The position numbers and the translations under genes were made by a program. Shown here piece after piece: positions 11,119-22,643 of a DNA stretch of 64,000 nucleotides; the stretch's first letter is position 1; each line of letters begins with the position of its first letter. The DNA is from Gordius sp. MW1 (taxonomy: Eukaryota > Nematomorpha > Gordioida > Gordea > Gordiidae). The notes under the pieces were generated by a model. That model saw only the letters and a list, made by a program, of their open reading frames with translations. It was not told where the DNA came from and ran no database searches. The stretch covers positions 8,556,168 to 8,620,167 of the forward strand of contig OZ038531.1 of the NCBI GenBank assembly GCA_964036665.1. Reading direction: 5' to 3'.

Positions 11119-14100
11119 CACTACCAACGACGGTGTCAAGTCCGTGTGAAAAAAGTGGAGGGTTGGCGTCAGGTCAGAAGCCGGCTGTAAAAAAGCAACT
11201 CCAAACAACATGGCAGCTTCAAATACGAACTTATACCAGAATGCTAGGGCGTCCTCCCCAAACGACGCGCATTGCATCATCCGCCCGTGCAATGTGAAAA
11301 GTATACAAGGGTTACCGCCTCACTCACAACGAAGGCGGTTAAGGAATCTAATTGTCGAACGGACAAGAGTGGCCAGCTGGAATGTGGGCACGCTGACGGG
11401 GAAGATAATCGAGGTTGCGCAGATGCTAAAAAGGCGAAGGATACACATAGCGTGTCTACAAGAAACGCGGTGGCATGGAACAAAAGCCAGGGAGCTAGGA
11501 GATGGTTACAAGCTATACTAATCGGGTTCCCCATCACGGAAGAACGGGGTCGGTATAGTGCTTAGCGATTCCTTTAAGGACAAGGTAGTCGAAGTCAAAG
11601 ATGCTCGGATAGATTGATGTGCATAAAGCTGGCGGATCAAGGCGGCCTTGTCAATGTTATTTGTGCGTATTCGCCCCAGGTTGGATGTTCCGAAAATGAG
11701 AAGGACGAATTCTATGAGAAGCTAGAAAAAGAAATACGCTACGTGAAGCCTGACGAGAACCTCATCATCGGAGCAGACTTTAATGGGCACGTTGGGAAAG
11801 AAAGGGGCGTGTACGAACGAAATCACGGCGGGCATGGCTATGGGGTGAAGAATAAAGAGGGAGAGAAGTTACTACAGATGGCGCAAGCTTACGATATGGC
11901 CATTGTAATACCTTCTTTCAGAAGCGTACCGAACATTTAGCGACGTACAGCAGTGGGGATCACCTTACACAGGTCGACTACATCCTAGTGAAGCCCAAAA
12001 ATTTGTGCCAAGTTAAAGATTGCAAGGTTATACCGGGGGAAGAAATCGCCAAACAACATCGGCCAGTTGTCCTCGATATAGCAAGAAAGATTTTTCCCGA
12101 AAGGAAAAAAGTCGACACACCAAGGACAAAGTACGAAAAGCTTAAGGATGATCGTGCAAATATAATGTTTCACGTTCGAGCAACTCCGCTCTTGAAGGTT
12201 GCAGGCTTGGGGGGCGACATTAACAAAAGGTGGGACACCGTTGCAAATGTTCTAGAGGAAACGGCCTTTCAAATCTTGGGACGAACTATGGGCGGCAGAG
12301 CTCACAAGCGTGAACTATGGTGGTGGAATGACTCGGTCAAAGAAGCTATAAAAGAAAAGAAGGCGTTGTACCTACGATGGTACAAAACGAAGAAAGGAAA
12401 AGACTACGTGGCATATCGTGAAGCGAAACGCAAAGCTCAGATAGCGGTTGCGATAGCGAAGAACGAGGCTTACACCGAGATGGCAAACAAGCTCGATACC
12501 AAGGGCGGCGACCTAGACATGTATAAACTCGCAAAGATTAGGGAGAAAAAAAGTCGAGATGTCGGGACACTGAAAGTCATTAAAGGTGAAGAGGGTCGAA
12601 CGTTGTGCAAACCGAAGGAAGTCATCAAAAGATGGAAAGTTTATTTCCAAAATTTGATGAACAAAACGAATGATAGAAGACCGCTAGAGAGGGTGGAACC
12701 GAACTCAAACTTGGTTTTACCATTGCAGGCTTATGAAGTAGGAGCGCAACTAACGAAGATGCGGAAAGGGAAAGCGCTAGGTCCCGATGATCTACCGATC
12801 GAAGCTTGGCTTGGGTGCAAAGGAGAAGGAATCGGCATAATGACAGGCCTAATCAACTCTATGCTGTATGAGAGTCGTATCCCTGACCAATGGAGGGAAA
12901 GTACGATCATACCCATATACAAAGGCAAAGGAGACGCGCAGGAATGTGGCAACTTTTGAGGCATCAAGTTGACCTGCCACTCACTAAAACTACAGAAAGG
13001 GTGCTAGTGAAAAGGCTCAATGACATAGTATGTCTCTCGCCTAATCAGTTTATATTCGTGGCAGGTAAATCAACGATGGTTCCAATCTTTGCGTTGAAGC
13101 AGACGATGGAAAAATATGGCGACATAAGAAAGAACTTACACATGGCCTTCATCGATTTAGAAAAGGCCTACGATACGGTTCCGAGAGGCTTAATATGGTG
13201 GTCCCTTAGAGCCAGAAATATACCCGAAGGATATGTTCGACTCAAGGAAATGTATAATGGCGCGGTTGCATCTGTTAGGACGACCGTAAGAGAAACGAAA
13301 CCCTTCCGAATAATGATTGGACTACAACAAGGGTCAGCGTTAAGCCCATTCTTGTTTAATCTAATTATGGATACAATAACAAAGGACTTGCACAAGCCAG
13401 CCCCTTGGACTATGCTATATGCCGATGATATTGTCCTATGCGATGAAACAAGAGAAGGGGTTTTTCATCAGGCGAAAAAATGGTCAGAACGTTTTTCGGA
13501 ATTCGGGTTAAAGGTCAGCGAGAAGAAAACGGTTTACAAGCAAACGATGGGCGGTAGTCCGCAATGCACAAAAATAACGGTCCAATGTACACGGAGGTTG
13601 ATAAGTTCACATATCTTGGCTCGCTATTACATCAAGAGGGAGGATGTACCCCCGAAGTCCATTCTCGGATCAAGAAAGCATAACTCAAGTGGCGCAGCGT
13701 TTCCGGTGTCATGTGTGACAGAAAGATACCAATTTGGTTAAAAAGCAAGGCGTACAAAACCATCGTGCAACCGGTCTTGCTTTACGGGAGCAAAACATGG
13801 GCTGTAACCATCGCGGAGGAGAAACTCTTGCAAGTCACGGAAATGAGAATGGTGCGATGGAGCTTAGGCTACATTAAGCTGGATCGCAGGGCGAATGAAT
13901 CCTTGATGACAAAGATGGGTATACAAGCGACAAGAGAAAATCGACTTCGGTGGTACGGCCATTTACGAAGAGACGAGGACGATGTCACACGGCGAACGCT
14001 GGAGATGGACGTGCCTGGAAGAAGAGGAAGGGGCAGACCACGTGCCACCTGGAAACGACTGGTCGAAAAGGATATGGACGTCAAACAGATGGAAATTGGC

Positions 14101-14183
14101 ATGGCATTTACGCGACTCAAATGGAAGAGGCTGCTGAAAACTTACCCCACGTCTGTGGGATTTTCAACACGATAAAGAAGAAG
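11119..14183 (+). mobile_element. RTE-type LINE copy 2, full length with 18-bp target duplication
   Basis: Flanked by a perfect 18-bp direct repeat, ATTATACATAGTGGCATA, at 11101-11118 and 14184-14201. The 3065-bp length agrees with the usual 3.2 kb of RTE elements, and the 3' end is AAAGAAGAAG, a short-repeat tail in place of poly(A). It encodes an apurinic endonuclease followed by reverse transcriptase. The perfect duplication suggests fairly recent insertion even though the reading frame is broken. Confidence 0.93.
11210..14175 (+). pseudogene. LINE endonuclease-reverse transcriptase, frameshifted
   Basis: The protein would nick target DNA and prime reverse transcription of the LINE RNA. 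Open segments in order: 11210-11521 (endonuclease start, VASWNVGTLTGKI and CLQETRWHG); 11614-11940 (YSPQVGCSENEKDEF, GADFNGHVG, NHGGHGYG); 11988-12959 (linker, then RT start with GKALGPDDLPIEAW and IIPIYKGKGD); 12890-13741 (RT core: FIDLEKAYDTVPRGLIWW, GLQQGSALSPFLFNL, MLYADDIVLC); 13711-14175 (thumb and C-terminal region, LRWYGHLRRDEDDV and GRRGRGRPRATWKR). Consecutive segments are in different frames or separated by stops, so it is not functional as read. Confidence 0.88.
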
Positions 14184-14443
14184 ATTATACATAGTGGCAT
14201 AAATTTAAAAGATATATCCCGTGTATTTTGCAATACAAGATTCATGACTTTGACTCGACTTTTAAATCCAACCCGACCAGACCGGAAAGCATTTTAAAAT
14301 TTTTAACCCGGACCCTACCCACCATCTGGTTAAGTCGGGTACCTGGTCACCCGCGCAGGTCTCTAGCGAAAGCTAAAGCTAATTTATATAATTTAGATTA
14401 AAAAAGCCTATTTTACAGGTCTATAAATTTTGACTTTTGCTTC

Positions 14444-15682
14444 CATCCCGCATCCAGACCAATAATTCGGATAGAAATATATACGCTAAATAATAATCTG
14501 TTTTTAGATTTTTTAAAAACTTCCAGTTTTTTTGACAAACGAGGTTGAAGGTGCAAAAAATGCTCATTTCAACCTATAGTGCCACGGCTTTTTTAATTAT
14601 ACTAAAAAATATTTTTTAATATCTGTAGATTAAAGCTTCATCTATAGGTCCATTATTTAGTTTTTTTTGTTTTTATGTTTAAATTTATTAGCGTTTACGT
14701 GAATTTTTCCCTTTATCAAAATTCGTCCCACTATGTCTGAAAAACGGACTACATTAGAGTACATGCTACACACGCGATATATACCAACACATCTCTCTCT
14801 CCCTTTCTCCTTCTTTTCAACTCCCGCCACTATCTATCCAAGCACACATGAGTGGGGCGGGAATGGAGGAGAAAGAGGAGAGTTGGAAAAGGGAGAGAGA
14901 GATGTGTTAGTAAATATCGCGTACGCAGTATGTTGTACTCATAGACTCGATAGACTGCTCACAACGGACAAAACCATTTTGATGTGAACATGGTAAAGTG
15001 GTGATCATATAGAAATTAGTAATTTTCGCAAATTAAATAATCTTAAAAAGGTAAATAAAAAAATATTAAATTGGGTAGATATCAAAAACAGCAATTTAAA
15101 TAAAATACCTAAAAATTAAAAATGCAAAAACTGCGATTGAACTTCGTTTAATAATATAGCGCCATCAATATTTTGTATAATATTAATATATTGACGTTCG
15201 TTTTATAAACTAGTGAGAAAGGTAAATTAACTGTTATAGGGCAAAATTACATGGTTAAATACACCAGTTGCACTCTTCAAAATGGAGGAAAATTTGAGAC
15301 ACAATTAACCATATGCAACATATGGCATGAGCAGTCTATCTAGTCTATAATAGTACTATAATGTCCTCCGTTTTCCAACTATAGTGGGACGGATTTGAAT
15401 AAAGGGAAGTGGTTCAAGTAAATGCGAATAAATTTATATATAGAGGTGAAACAAAAAATTAAATTAATGGACCTATAGATGACACTTTAATCTCCAGGAA
15501 TAAAGAATATTTTTCAATATAAATAAGAAATGCCGTGGCAACATAGCCTCAAGGTTAAAACGGGTATTTTTTGCACCTTCAATCTCGTTTATCTAAAAAA
15601 TGGAAGTTTTGTAAAAAAATAAAAACAGATTATTGTTCAGCACAAAATACTCTATCAGAATTATAGATCCGATTGCAGGATG
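14444..15682. mobile_element. Palindromic MITE (Pal-A) copy 2 with nested hAT MITE
   Basis: Left end CATCCCGCATCCAGACC, right end CGATTGCAGGATGG. GAGGTTGAAGGTGCAAAAAA at 14541 faces its inverted partner near 15572 (TTTTTTGCACCTTCAATC), and TATAGGTCCATTATTTAG near 14643 faces its partner near 15460. Without the hAT MITE at 14940-15350 it would be about 830 bp. An inner hairpin at about 14776-14909 pairs CAACACATCTCTCTCTCC with GGGAGAGAGAGATGTGTT. Noncoding. Confidence 0.75.
14940..15350. mobile_element. hAT-type MITE copy 1 (ATAGACTAGATAGACTGCTC ends)
   Basis: Left terminus CATAGACTCGATAGACTGCT, right terminus AGCAGTCTATCTAGTCTAT: inverted repeats with one mismatch. The interior is about 85-90% like 26988-27433. 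Flanks TTGTACT and TAGTACT look like an eroded 8-bp duplication. No coding capacity; presumably mobilised by a hAT transposase elsewhere. Confidence 0.85.
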
Positions 15683-16688
15683 GTTTTTTAGCCTTGTTTA
15701 ATTTACAATAAAATTTTAACTGTATCCGTAAAGCTTTGGGCAATATTCCCCTACATGATTTCTTCATAAATTAACAAAATGAACGATTAATAAATACGAG
15801 TTCTAGCTTCCTTTCAGATCTTTTTAGGCAACGTCAATTATTGTGCTAGAAACTCAAGGAAAAATTTTTGATCAATTTTTAGTAATTTATTAGTATTTAA
15901 GTTTATCTATGTTTCAAATCATAAGACCTGTCGTCAATGACCTCGACATTCCATCAACTTTCAAATTTTGTTAGAGCCATTGCCTATACCATATTTTTTG
16001 TCTCCTTAACACCACATGTAGGCCAGTTTTTTTTTACACCAGATGATTAAAAACTTGTTTATAATAGTATGTCAAAATATCGAATGAATTTGGCATTAAG
16101 TAGCAATCGGCTTCTACCTCACATAAAATAAACAATCGTTTAGCAAAAAATGATTATTTTCATACATAAAAGTCAGCTTTTATTTTGAAGAGCTTTCTTT
16201 TTGAACAGAAACGGTTATATATATTATAGGTCAGATCTGTTTAAATTTTTATGACCGAACTCTCAATTTTTTGAATAAAATTGCTTGCCTAGGCCTGAAA
16301 TGATATTTTTGGATAAGAAATACAATTAATAAGTTTTATGCATTTAAATAGAAAAGTGCTAGATTACTACAAGAAAACAGAATAATGCACTATTAAAAAT
16401 ATCTCATTAGCCCAAATAGGCCGAATCGTGTTATGAAGCCCACTTGGGCCCATCCTAACATAAGTTGCACCAGTTGCCTTACAATTCCCTTAGACAGAGC
16501 GAATGGGTTGGTCTCTGTTCTTTCTTAAATTATAAATAAAATTTTATAAGTTTTTTTTGTCAGTTTCCCCCTTTCCTCCTCCCTTGAGAAAAGCTACAGC
16601 CCTGATATATATATATCTTTTACAGCGATCAAAACGTAAGAAAATGCTTGTTATTTTAAAATGAATCACATTGAAATGCGATTTAACT
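15683..16688. other. AT-rich, no supported feature
   Basis: No ORF of note, no element ends and no clear repeats to other parts of the window on either strand. Confidence 0.4.
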
Positions 16689-16883
16689 AGAGTTGTTAAA
16701 TTGCTAATTTGCTTCACACTCCATACGCGAGCACGCACACTAAGTTGCTAAATATGCGCGTTAGCACAATATGTGCTCGCTGTTGGGTGCAGTCAGCAGA
16801 ACAGTAGCATATAAAAATGCTCGAGGGCCGAGCAGAAACTCGAGCAGATGGTAGCTGAAAAGTTAGCAATTTAAACAACTTAG
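16689..16883. mobile_element. Small MITE with AGTTGTTAAATTGCTAA ends
   Basis: Left end AGAGTTGTTAAATTGCTAA, right end TTAGCAATTTAAACAACTTA as its inverse. Flanked by ATTTAACT (16681-16688) and ATTTAACA (16884-16891), a 7/8 match, which suggests an 8-bp duplication and hence the hAT group. The interior is GC-richer (ACGCGAGCACGCAC, GCTCGAGGGCCGAGC) and noncoding. Confidence 0.65.
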
Positions 16884-16978
16884 ATTTAACAATGGGCATC
16901 ATCTAATTGACAATTTTATTGTTAATTATGAGCTTTAACATGATTGGATCAAAATTTGATAGAGTTCGAATATATAAA

Positions 16979-17829
16979 GGGGAGACTGGGGATATTGGTA
17001 GACCGGGACTAATTTCATCTTTGCAATTATTTTAAAATAATAACCATAAAACTTTAGAATAAAAACTATATGTGTATTTTGTCGTAAAGTATAAGTGAAA
17101 AAAATTTCATTGGAAAAATAAAAATTAAAAATTTTACAGAGGAACATAAAACATTTTTGGTTGTATATTTAGTACTAAAGTTTTATCTTATAAAGGGAAA
17201 TTTATATATAAAAATCGTCTAATGATAAAATTTTTATTTGCAATCTAACATGTTAAATTATTGATTCCTTAAAAACAATAAGGGTCGGGGCTGGTCGGAG
17301 AGGGCTAGCCAGTTTTCATTGTGTATTACCTTATACAAGATTAAAACAAAAATCTTATTTAATAATAATAATTCAAACGTGTATATTGGAATAGAGTTAG
17401 ACTATGATTATACATAATTAAACTATTAAATGATGCTATCCATTGCAGAATCTGTCTTTTATGGGGTCTTAAGTCAGATTCCGTGACCCTTTTTTTATTT
17501 GTAAAATATAACCTTATCACATTTGCATTCTCTATGTTTTTATAATAAAAAACAATCATTTATTGATGTTAGCATACACTATTAAGAAGTAAAAAGGGTT
17601 AAATCCCCCGAAAGAGGCTATGATCAGCCCCGGGCTTTTGTAAATTTTTTAGGATTTTTGTTTTTTTAAATTTATTTTGTGAGAAAATTATTTCTTTTTT
17701 CCCTCAGGATTTTTTTCCTATAGTAGGAATAGACCTTAAAAATATGTTACTAAATTTAAAAAAAATAACTTTTAGTTTTTTTTAAAACGCAATTTAATTT
17801 TTTATATTTATTTAGTCCCCGTCTCCCCG
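16979..17829. mobile_element. Possible MITE with GGGGAGAC termini
   Basis: AGGGGAGACTGGGGATATTGG at the left has a partial inverse at the right, AGTCCCCGTCTCCCC. A related end, AGTCCCGGTCTCCCCTATAG, occurs near 31433. No clear target duplication and only a short terminal match, so this is tentative. Confidence 0.35.
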
Positions 17830-18778
17830 AGTACTGATATTAGAAAATGTTATTTTACATTACTTATCAAGTTTTTAATCACCTTAGACAACTTATTTAT
17901 AAATAGCATCGTAAGAAATAGAGATGACACAATAAGGAAATTTCTCTAGCAAAATCCCTTAAGAATTTTTAATTTGCCGGTAATTTCCCTTTTGGTTTAT
18001 TATATATGATATCTAATAAATTATTTTAAAATGGTATTTTAATATGCCTCGAAGATATTTAATTTTTAATTGTTATTAAAGCTGAAAATATTTGATTCCC
18101 GTTTGATCAAATAAGAACACATAAGTAATTATATTTTTCTTGATTTATTAAAGGCTCATTACAAAACAACACATACCGTGCTGTTATAATCTATTGAGGA
18201 TTTCAAATTTAAAAAATTTCTGTTAAGTAATTATATTGTCATGTTATTTTAAGATCTATATTACAAAATAAACATTTTTTGAAAGTTTTATATGGGCTTA
18301 TTTAGCAACGCCTCTTATTTGGTGAAAAGGGAAGTGCGCTAATCGAACAACTAACGCACTTGCTGTTAGAAGCTTTTAAATGCTGCCTTTTAATTCGCTT
18401 TCGATCACTTTCATAATATTTATATTAAAATTAGGAACAAACGGAATTAAACAATTTGAAAAATTTTGGCAATAGGACATACCGCATAAATCGTCCCGAT
18501 TATTATGCCAGGTCATCTTCAGAGTTTAGATGAAAATATAAAAAATAATTTGAGAGCTATCAGCTTTATTGATGCATGCATTAAATTATTTGACCGTTTT
18601 TTGTTGTATAGATCAGATGCTTTTAGATTTTGTGTTTATTATAATTATTATATTGTTCATCCCTACATTGGGCACTCTTATTATTTCCTATATTTTCCCA
18701 TTATTTTTCGTAAATCCTTAGGATATCACCCTAACGCATGGTCGGGGAAAAGTTGACATCTTTAGGCTGATATAAAAT
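17830..18778. other. AT-rich, no supported feature
   Basis: A short plus-strand ORF at 18505-18756 (83 codons, aromatic-rich) has no recognised similarity and no splice context. No element ends were found. Confidence 0.4.
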
Positions 18779-21700
18779 AAAAACTCGGGCCTTCGGCCCT
18801 CGTGGGAAGGGGGAGGGGGGAAGGGGGGAAGGGAAGGGAGGACGACTCATCTTTACTTCGTATAAATGTATCATATTTGCTATGCAATTTATGGGCGAGA
18901 AAGGTGGGAAGGGGCGAGAATGCCTATAGGGATGTATTAAATGCCTAATGATTAATTAATTATTTATACAAATTATCCATTTATAGGCAAAATGTAATAT
19001 AGGCAAAATGTAATATAGGCAAGGGTTAGGGTTAGATTTAGTGTTTGCATCTAGTTGCGTATTACATTAGTTTTTACGGCCTTTAGTGATTATGGGTCTA
19101 ACAAACATTATATTATAAAACATCACAGTGTTAAGAATTTGCAGAATTGTTGGGAGAAATTTTTGTTGAATTTGAACAATTTTTAATTAAAAAAATCAAA
19201 AATTTGGCGAATGGTCATTTTTTCTCCATTGGTCAGTACCAACAGATACTCTATAAGTCAATGATAGCCAAAAAAACGGAAAAAAAATTTGATGCTCACT
19301 TTGGCCAATGGTCATTTTTTTCCATCGGTCAGCAGCCAGCACACGGTAAAAATGGATATAAATTCATAAGAGTAATAAAAACGAAAAAAAATTCGAATCA
19401 CATTTTGGCCAATGGTCATTTTATTCCATTGGTCAGCAGCCAGGACACGGTAAAAGTGGATATAAATTAATAATAGTCAAAAAACGAAAAAAAATTTTCG
19501 AATCACATTTTGGCCAATGGTCATTTTATTCCATTGGTCAGCAGCCAGCGGACGGCCAAAAAGTCATAATAGCAATGGTAGGAACAGGAACAATCATAAT
19601 AGTCAAAAAAAACGAAAAAAATAATTTCATTCACATTTTGGCCAATGGTCATTTTTTCCATCGGTCAGGAGCCAGCGGACGGCCAAAAAGTCATAATAGC
19701 AATGGTAGTAACAGGAATAATCATAATAGTCAAAAATAAACGAAAAAATAAACTCGGATTCACATTTTGGCCAATGGTCATTTTTTTCATTGGTCAGCAG
19801 CCAGCGGACGGCCAAAAAGTCTTATTATCAATGATAGTAACAAGAACAATCGTAATAGTCAAAACTAAAACGAAAAAAAAACTTGGAATCACATTTTGGC
19901 CAATGGTCATTTTTTCCATCGGTCAGCAGCCAGCGGACGGCCAAAAAGTCATAATAGCAATGGTAGTAACAGGAACAATCATAATAAACAAAAAAAAACG
20001 AAAAAATAAACTTGGATTCACATTTTGGCCAATGGTCATTTTTTTCATTGGTCAGCAGCCAGCAGACGGCCAAAAAGTCATAATAGCAATGGTAGTAACA
20101 GGAACAATCATAATAGTCAAAAAAAACGAAAAAATAAACTTGGATTCACGGCCAATGGTCATTTTTTCTTTGGTCAGCAGCCAGTGGACGGCCGAAAAGT
20201 CGTATTAGCAATGGTAGTAACAGGAACAATCATAATAGTCAAAAAAAAGAAAAAAGAAACTTGGATTCACATTTTGGCCAATGGTCATTATTTCATTCCT
20301 CAGCAGCCAGCAGACGGCCAAAAAGTCTTATTATCAATGGTAGTAACAAGAACAATCATAAGAGTCTAAAAAAACTCCGAGATTCTAACCCAAACCCTTG
20401 TAGTGGAGGGCATAGGGTAATTATAGCAATTTATATCAATGTTACCCAATTCAAAAACGAATAGATATACTTATGCATTAATTTAACGTAGCAATTAAAA
20501 CCCGACCCCGCCCGAAAGCGAGGGAGATAGAGATGAGGGGTGGGGCACCTCTTTCTCATGCATTAATTTAAAAAGTCGATAACCTAATATACCCAATGCA
20601 AATAGATAGGGATGGACGGAAGGACGGACGGACAGACGGACGGACGGACGGACGGACAACAAAAAGCGAGCCCATAAATTGCATAGCAATTAAAAATGTT
20701 ATTTGAATTTTTGAGGTACGGCATTATTAATTGCTATGCAATTTATGGGCTCGTTTTTTGGTGTCCGTCCGTCCGTTATATCCTCCTATCTATTTGCATT
20801 GGGTATATTAGGTTATCGCTTTTTTAAATTAATGCATGAGAAAGAGGTGCCCCACCCCTCATCTCTATCTCCCTCGCTGTGTTATTTTTTAAATTAATGC
20901 ACAAGAGGTGCCCCACCCCTCATCTCTATCTCCCTCGGTGTGTTATATATAAGATTTGTTAAATTATCTATTATATAATAAACATAAATAAAAGTTGTTT
21001 ACTTTTAATTGCTATGCAATTTAACTAGTTATATAATAAACATAAATAAAAGTTGTTTACTTTTAATTGCTATGCAATTTAACTAGTTTTTTAGTTAGAA
21101 TCCCGGAGTTTTTTTTGACTCTTATGATTGTTCTTGTTACTATCATTGATAATAAGAATTTTTGGCCGTCCGCTGGCTCCTGACCGATGAAAAAAATGAC
21201 CATTGGCCAAAATGTGAATCGAAATTATTTTTTTCGTTTTTTTTGACTATTATGATTGTTCCTGTTCCTACCATTGCTATTATGACTTTTTGGCCGTCCG
21301 CTGGCTGCTGACCAATGTTATATAATAAACATAAATAAAAGTTGTTTACTTTTAATTGCTATGCAATTTAACTAGTTTTTGGGTTAGAATCCCGGAGTTT
21401 TTTTTGACTCTTATGATTGTTCTTGTTACTATCATTGATAATAAGAATATTTGGCCGTCCGCTGGCTCTTGACCGATGGAAAAAATGACCATTGGCCAAA
21501 ATGTGATTCGAAAATTTTTTTTCGTTTTTTTTTTTTTAACTATTATGATTGTTCCTGTTCCTACCATTGCTATTATGACTTTTTAACCGTCCGCTGGCTG
21601 CTGACCAATGGATTAAAATGACCATTGGCCAAAATGTGATTCGAAAATTTTTTTTTCGTTTTTTTGACTATTATGAATTTAAATCCACTTTTACCGTGTC

Positions 21701-22266
21701 ATGGCTGCTGACCAATGGAAAAAATGACCATTGGCTAAAATGTGCATCAAAATTTTTTCGTTTTTTTGGCTATCATTGACTTATAGAGTATCTGTTAGTA
21801 CTGACCAATGGAGAAAAAATGACCATTGGCTAAATTTTTAATTTTTTTAATTAAAAATTGTTCAAATTCAACAAAAAATTTCTCCCAACAATTCTGCAAA
21901 TTCTTAACATTGTGATGTTTTATAATATAATGTTTGTTAGACCCATAATCACTAAAGGCCATAAAAACTAATGTAATACGCAACTAGATGCAAACACTAA
22001 ATCTAACCATAACCCTTGCCTATATTAAATTTTGCCTATATTAAATTTTGCCTATAAATGGAAAATTTGTATAAATAATTAATTAATCATTAGGCATTTA
22101 ATACCCCCCTTTAGGCATTCTCGCCGCTTCCCACCTTTCTCGCCCATAAATTGCATAGCAAATATGATACATTTATACGAAGTACAGATGAGTCGTCCCC
22201 CCTTCCCTTCCCCTCTTCCCCTTCCCTTCTCCCCCTTCCCACGAGGGCCGAAGGCCCGAGTTTTAT
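18779..22266. mobile_element. Complete foldback (FB) element, 3.5-kb palindrome
   Basis: The left arm runs from AAACTCGGGCCTTCGGCCCT to TTGCATAGCAATTAAA (about 20694); the right arm from TTAATTGCTATGCAATTTAT (about 20727) to GAGGGCCGAAGGCCCGAGTT is its reverse complement with few mismatches over the stretches I compared. The spacer is only about 32 bp. Each arm contains, from outside in: a G/A-rich block, AATGCCTAATGATTAATT, a GGGTTAGGGTTAG stretch, a TTGGCCAATGGTCA-type tandem array, short AATTGCATAGCAATT units and a GGAC/GTCC microsatellite. Arms built of tandem repeats are typical of Drosophila FB/Galileo-type elements. No transposase is encoded and no exact flanking duplication could be read. 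Confidence 0.88.
19500..20370 (+). repeat. 129-bp tandem array in the FB left arm
   Basis: CACATTTTGGCCAATGGTCA recurs at 19632, 19761, 19890 and 20019 with exact 129-bp spacing, then at about 20147 and 20268 in slightly shorter units. Each unit has GGCCAATGGTCA, then CCATTGGTCAGCAGCC, GCGGACGGCCAAAAAGTC, and GTAACAGGAACAATCATAAT. Because 129 is a multiple of three, a repetitive 187-codon ORF (19645-20208) passes through with a 43-residue period. The mirrored arm and the non-multiple units elsewhere argue that it is not a gene. Confidence 0.85.
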
Positions 22267-22436
22267 AATAAGGAAGGAGTTTATTTTAAACCAATTTTAG
22301 TTGATCATAGTTTGATTTGAACCTTAAACTTCGGCAATTTCCGAACATATAATTATGAACCTATAATTTTAGCAGGATCTATTTGTTGCTTAAATTAAAC
22401 AAATCGTAATTTTATAAAAACAATTTTATGAAATAC

Positions 22437-22643
22437 CTGAATGGCCATCGTTTTCGAGATTAACCTTAAAACGTCGTTTTTGGCTGCGCCTCAAACGCAA
22501 GTTATTCAGCTTTGAATCGTAAACAGCTTGATGCGTGTCAATATCAATTGGCGATTGACTGTTACCATCGCAATTAGTCCCATTTATTTTATCCCAATCG
22601 AGAGGTCCATGGGGATTTTCCGGATGGTACGACCAATCTGCAC
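22437..22643 (-). CDS. Second alpha-carbonic anhydrase, exon-2-type exon only
   Basis: The minus strand reads ADWSYHPENPHGPLDWDKI, then CDGNSQSPIDIDTHQAVYDS and a region ending VNLENDGHS, matching the alpha-carbonic anhydrase N-terminal domain and clearly paralogous to exon 2 at 4271-4014. It is bounded by an AAG acceptor and a GTATTT donor, and both junctions are phase 1, as for exon 2 of the first gene. It holds no zinc ligands, which lie in the next exon. No signal-peptide exon or exon 3 was found near it; the complete FB element begins 170 bp downstream. It could be part of a second gene, a stranded duplicate, or an alternative exon able to splice to 3542-3312. Confidence 0.8.

Noticed and set aside
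10500..14365. hAT element containing RTE copy 2
   Set aside because: The right end resembles hAT termini, but the matching CCCG-rich blocks are in direct, not inverted, orientation and no left terminus or 8-bp duplication was found.
18779..18806. Rho-independent-type terminator hairpin GGGCCTTCGGCCC
   Set aside because: It is the outer end of a eukaryotic FB element; the hairpin is part of the element terminus, not a bacterial terminator.
19627..20073. Minus-strand ORFs with a repeated YYDYSCYYHCYYDFLAVRW pattern
   Set aside because: They are the complement of the 129-bp array; both strands are open because of unit length, not coding.
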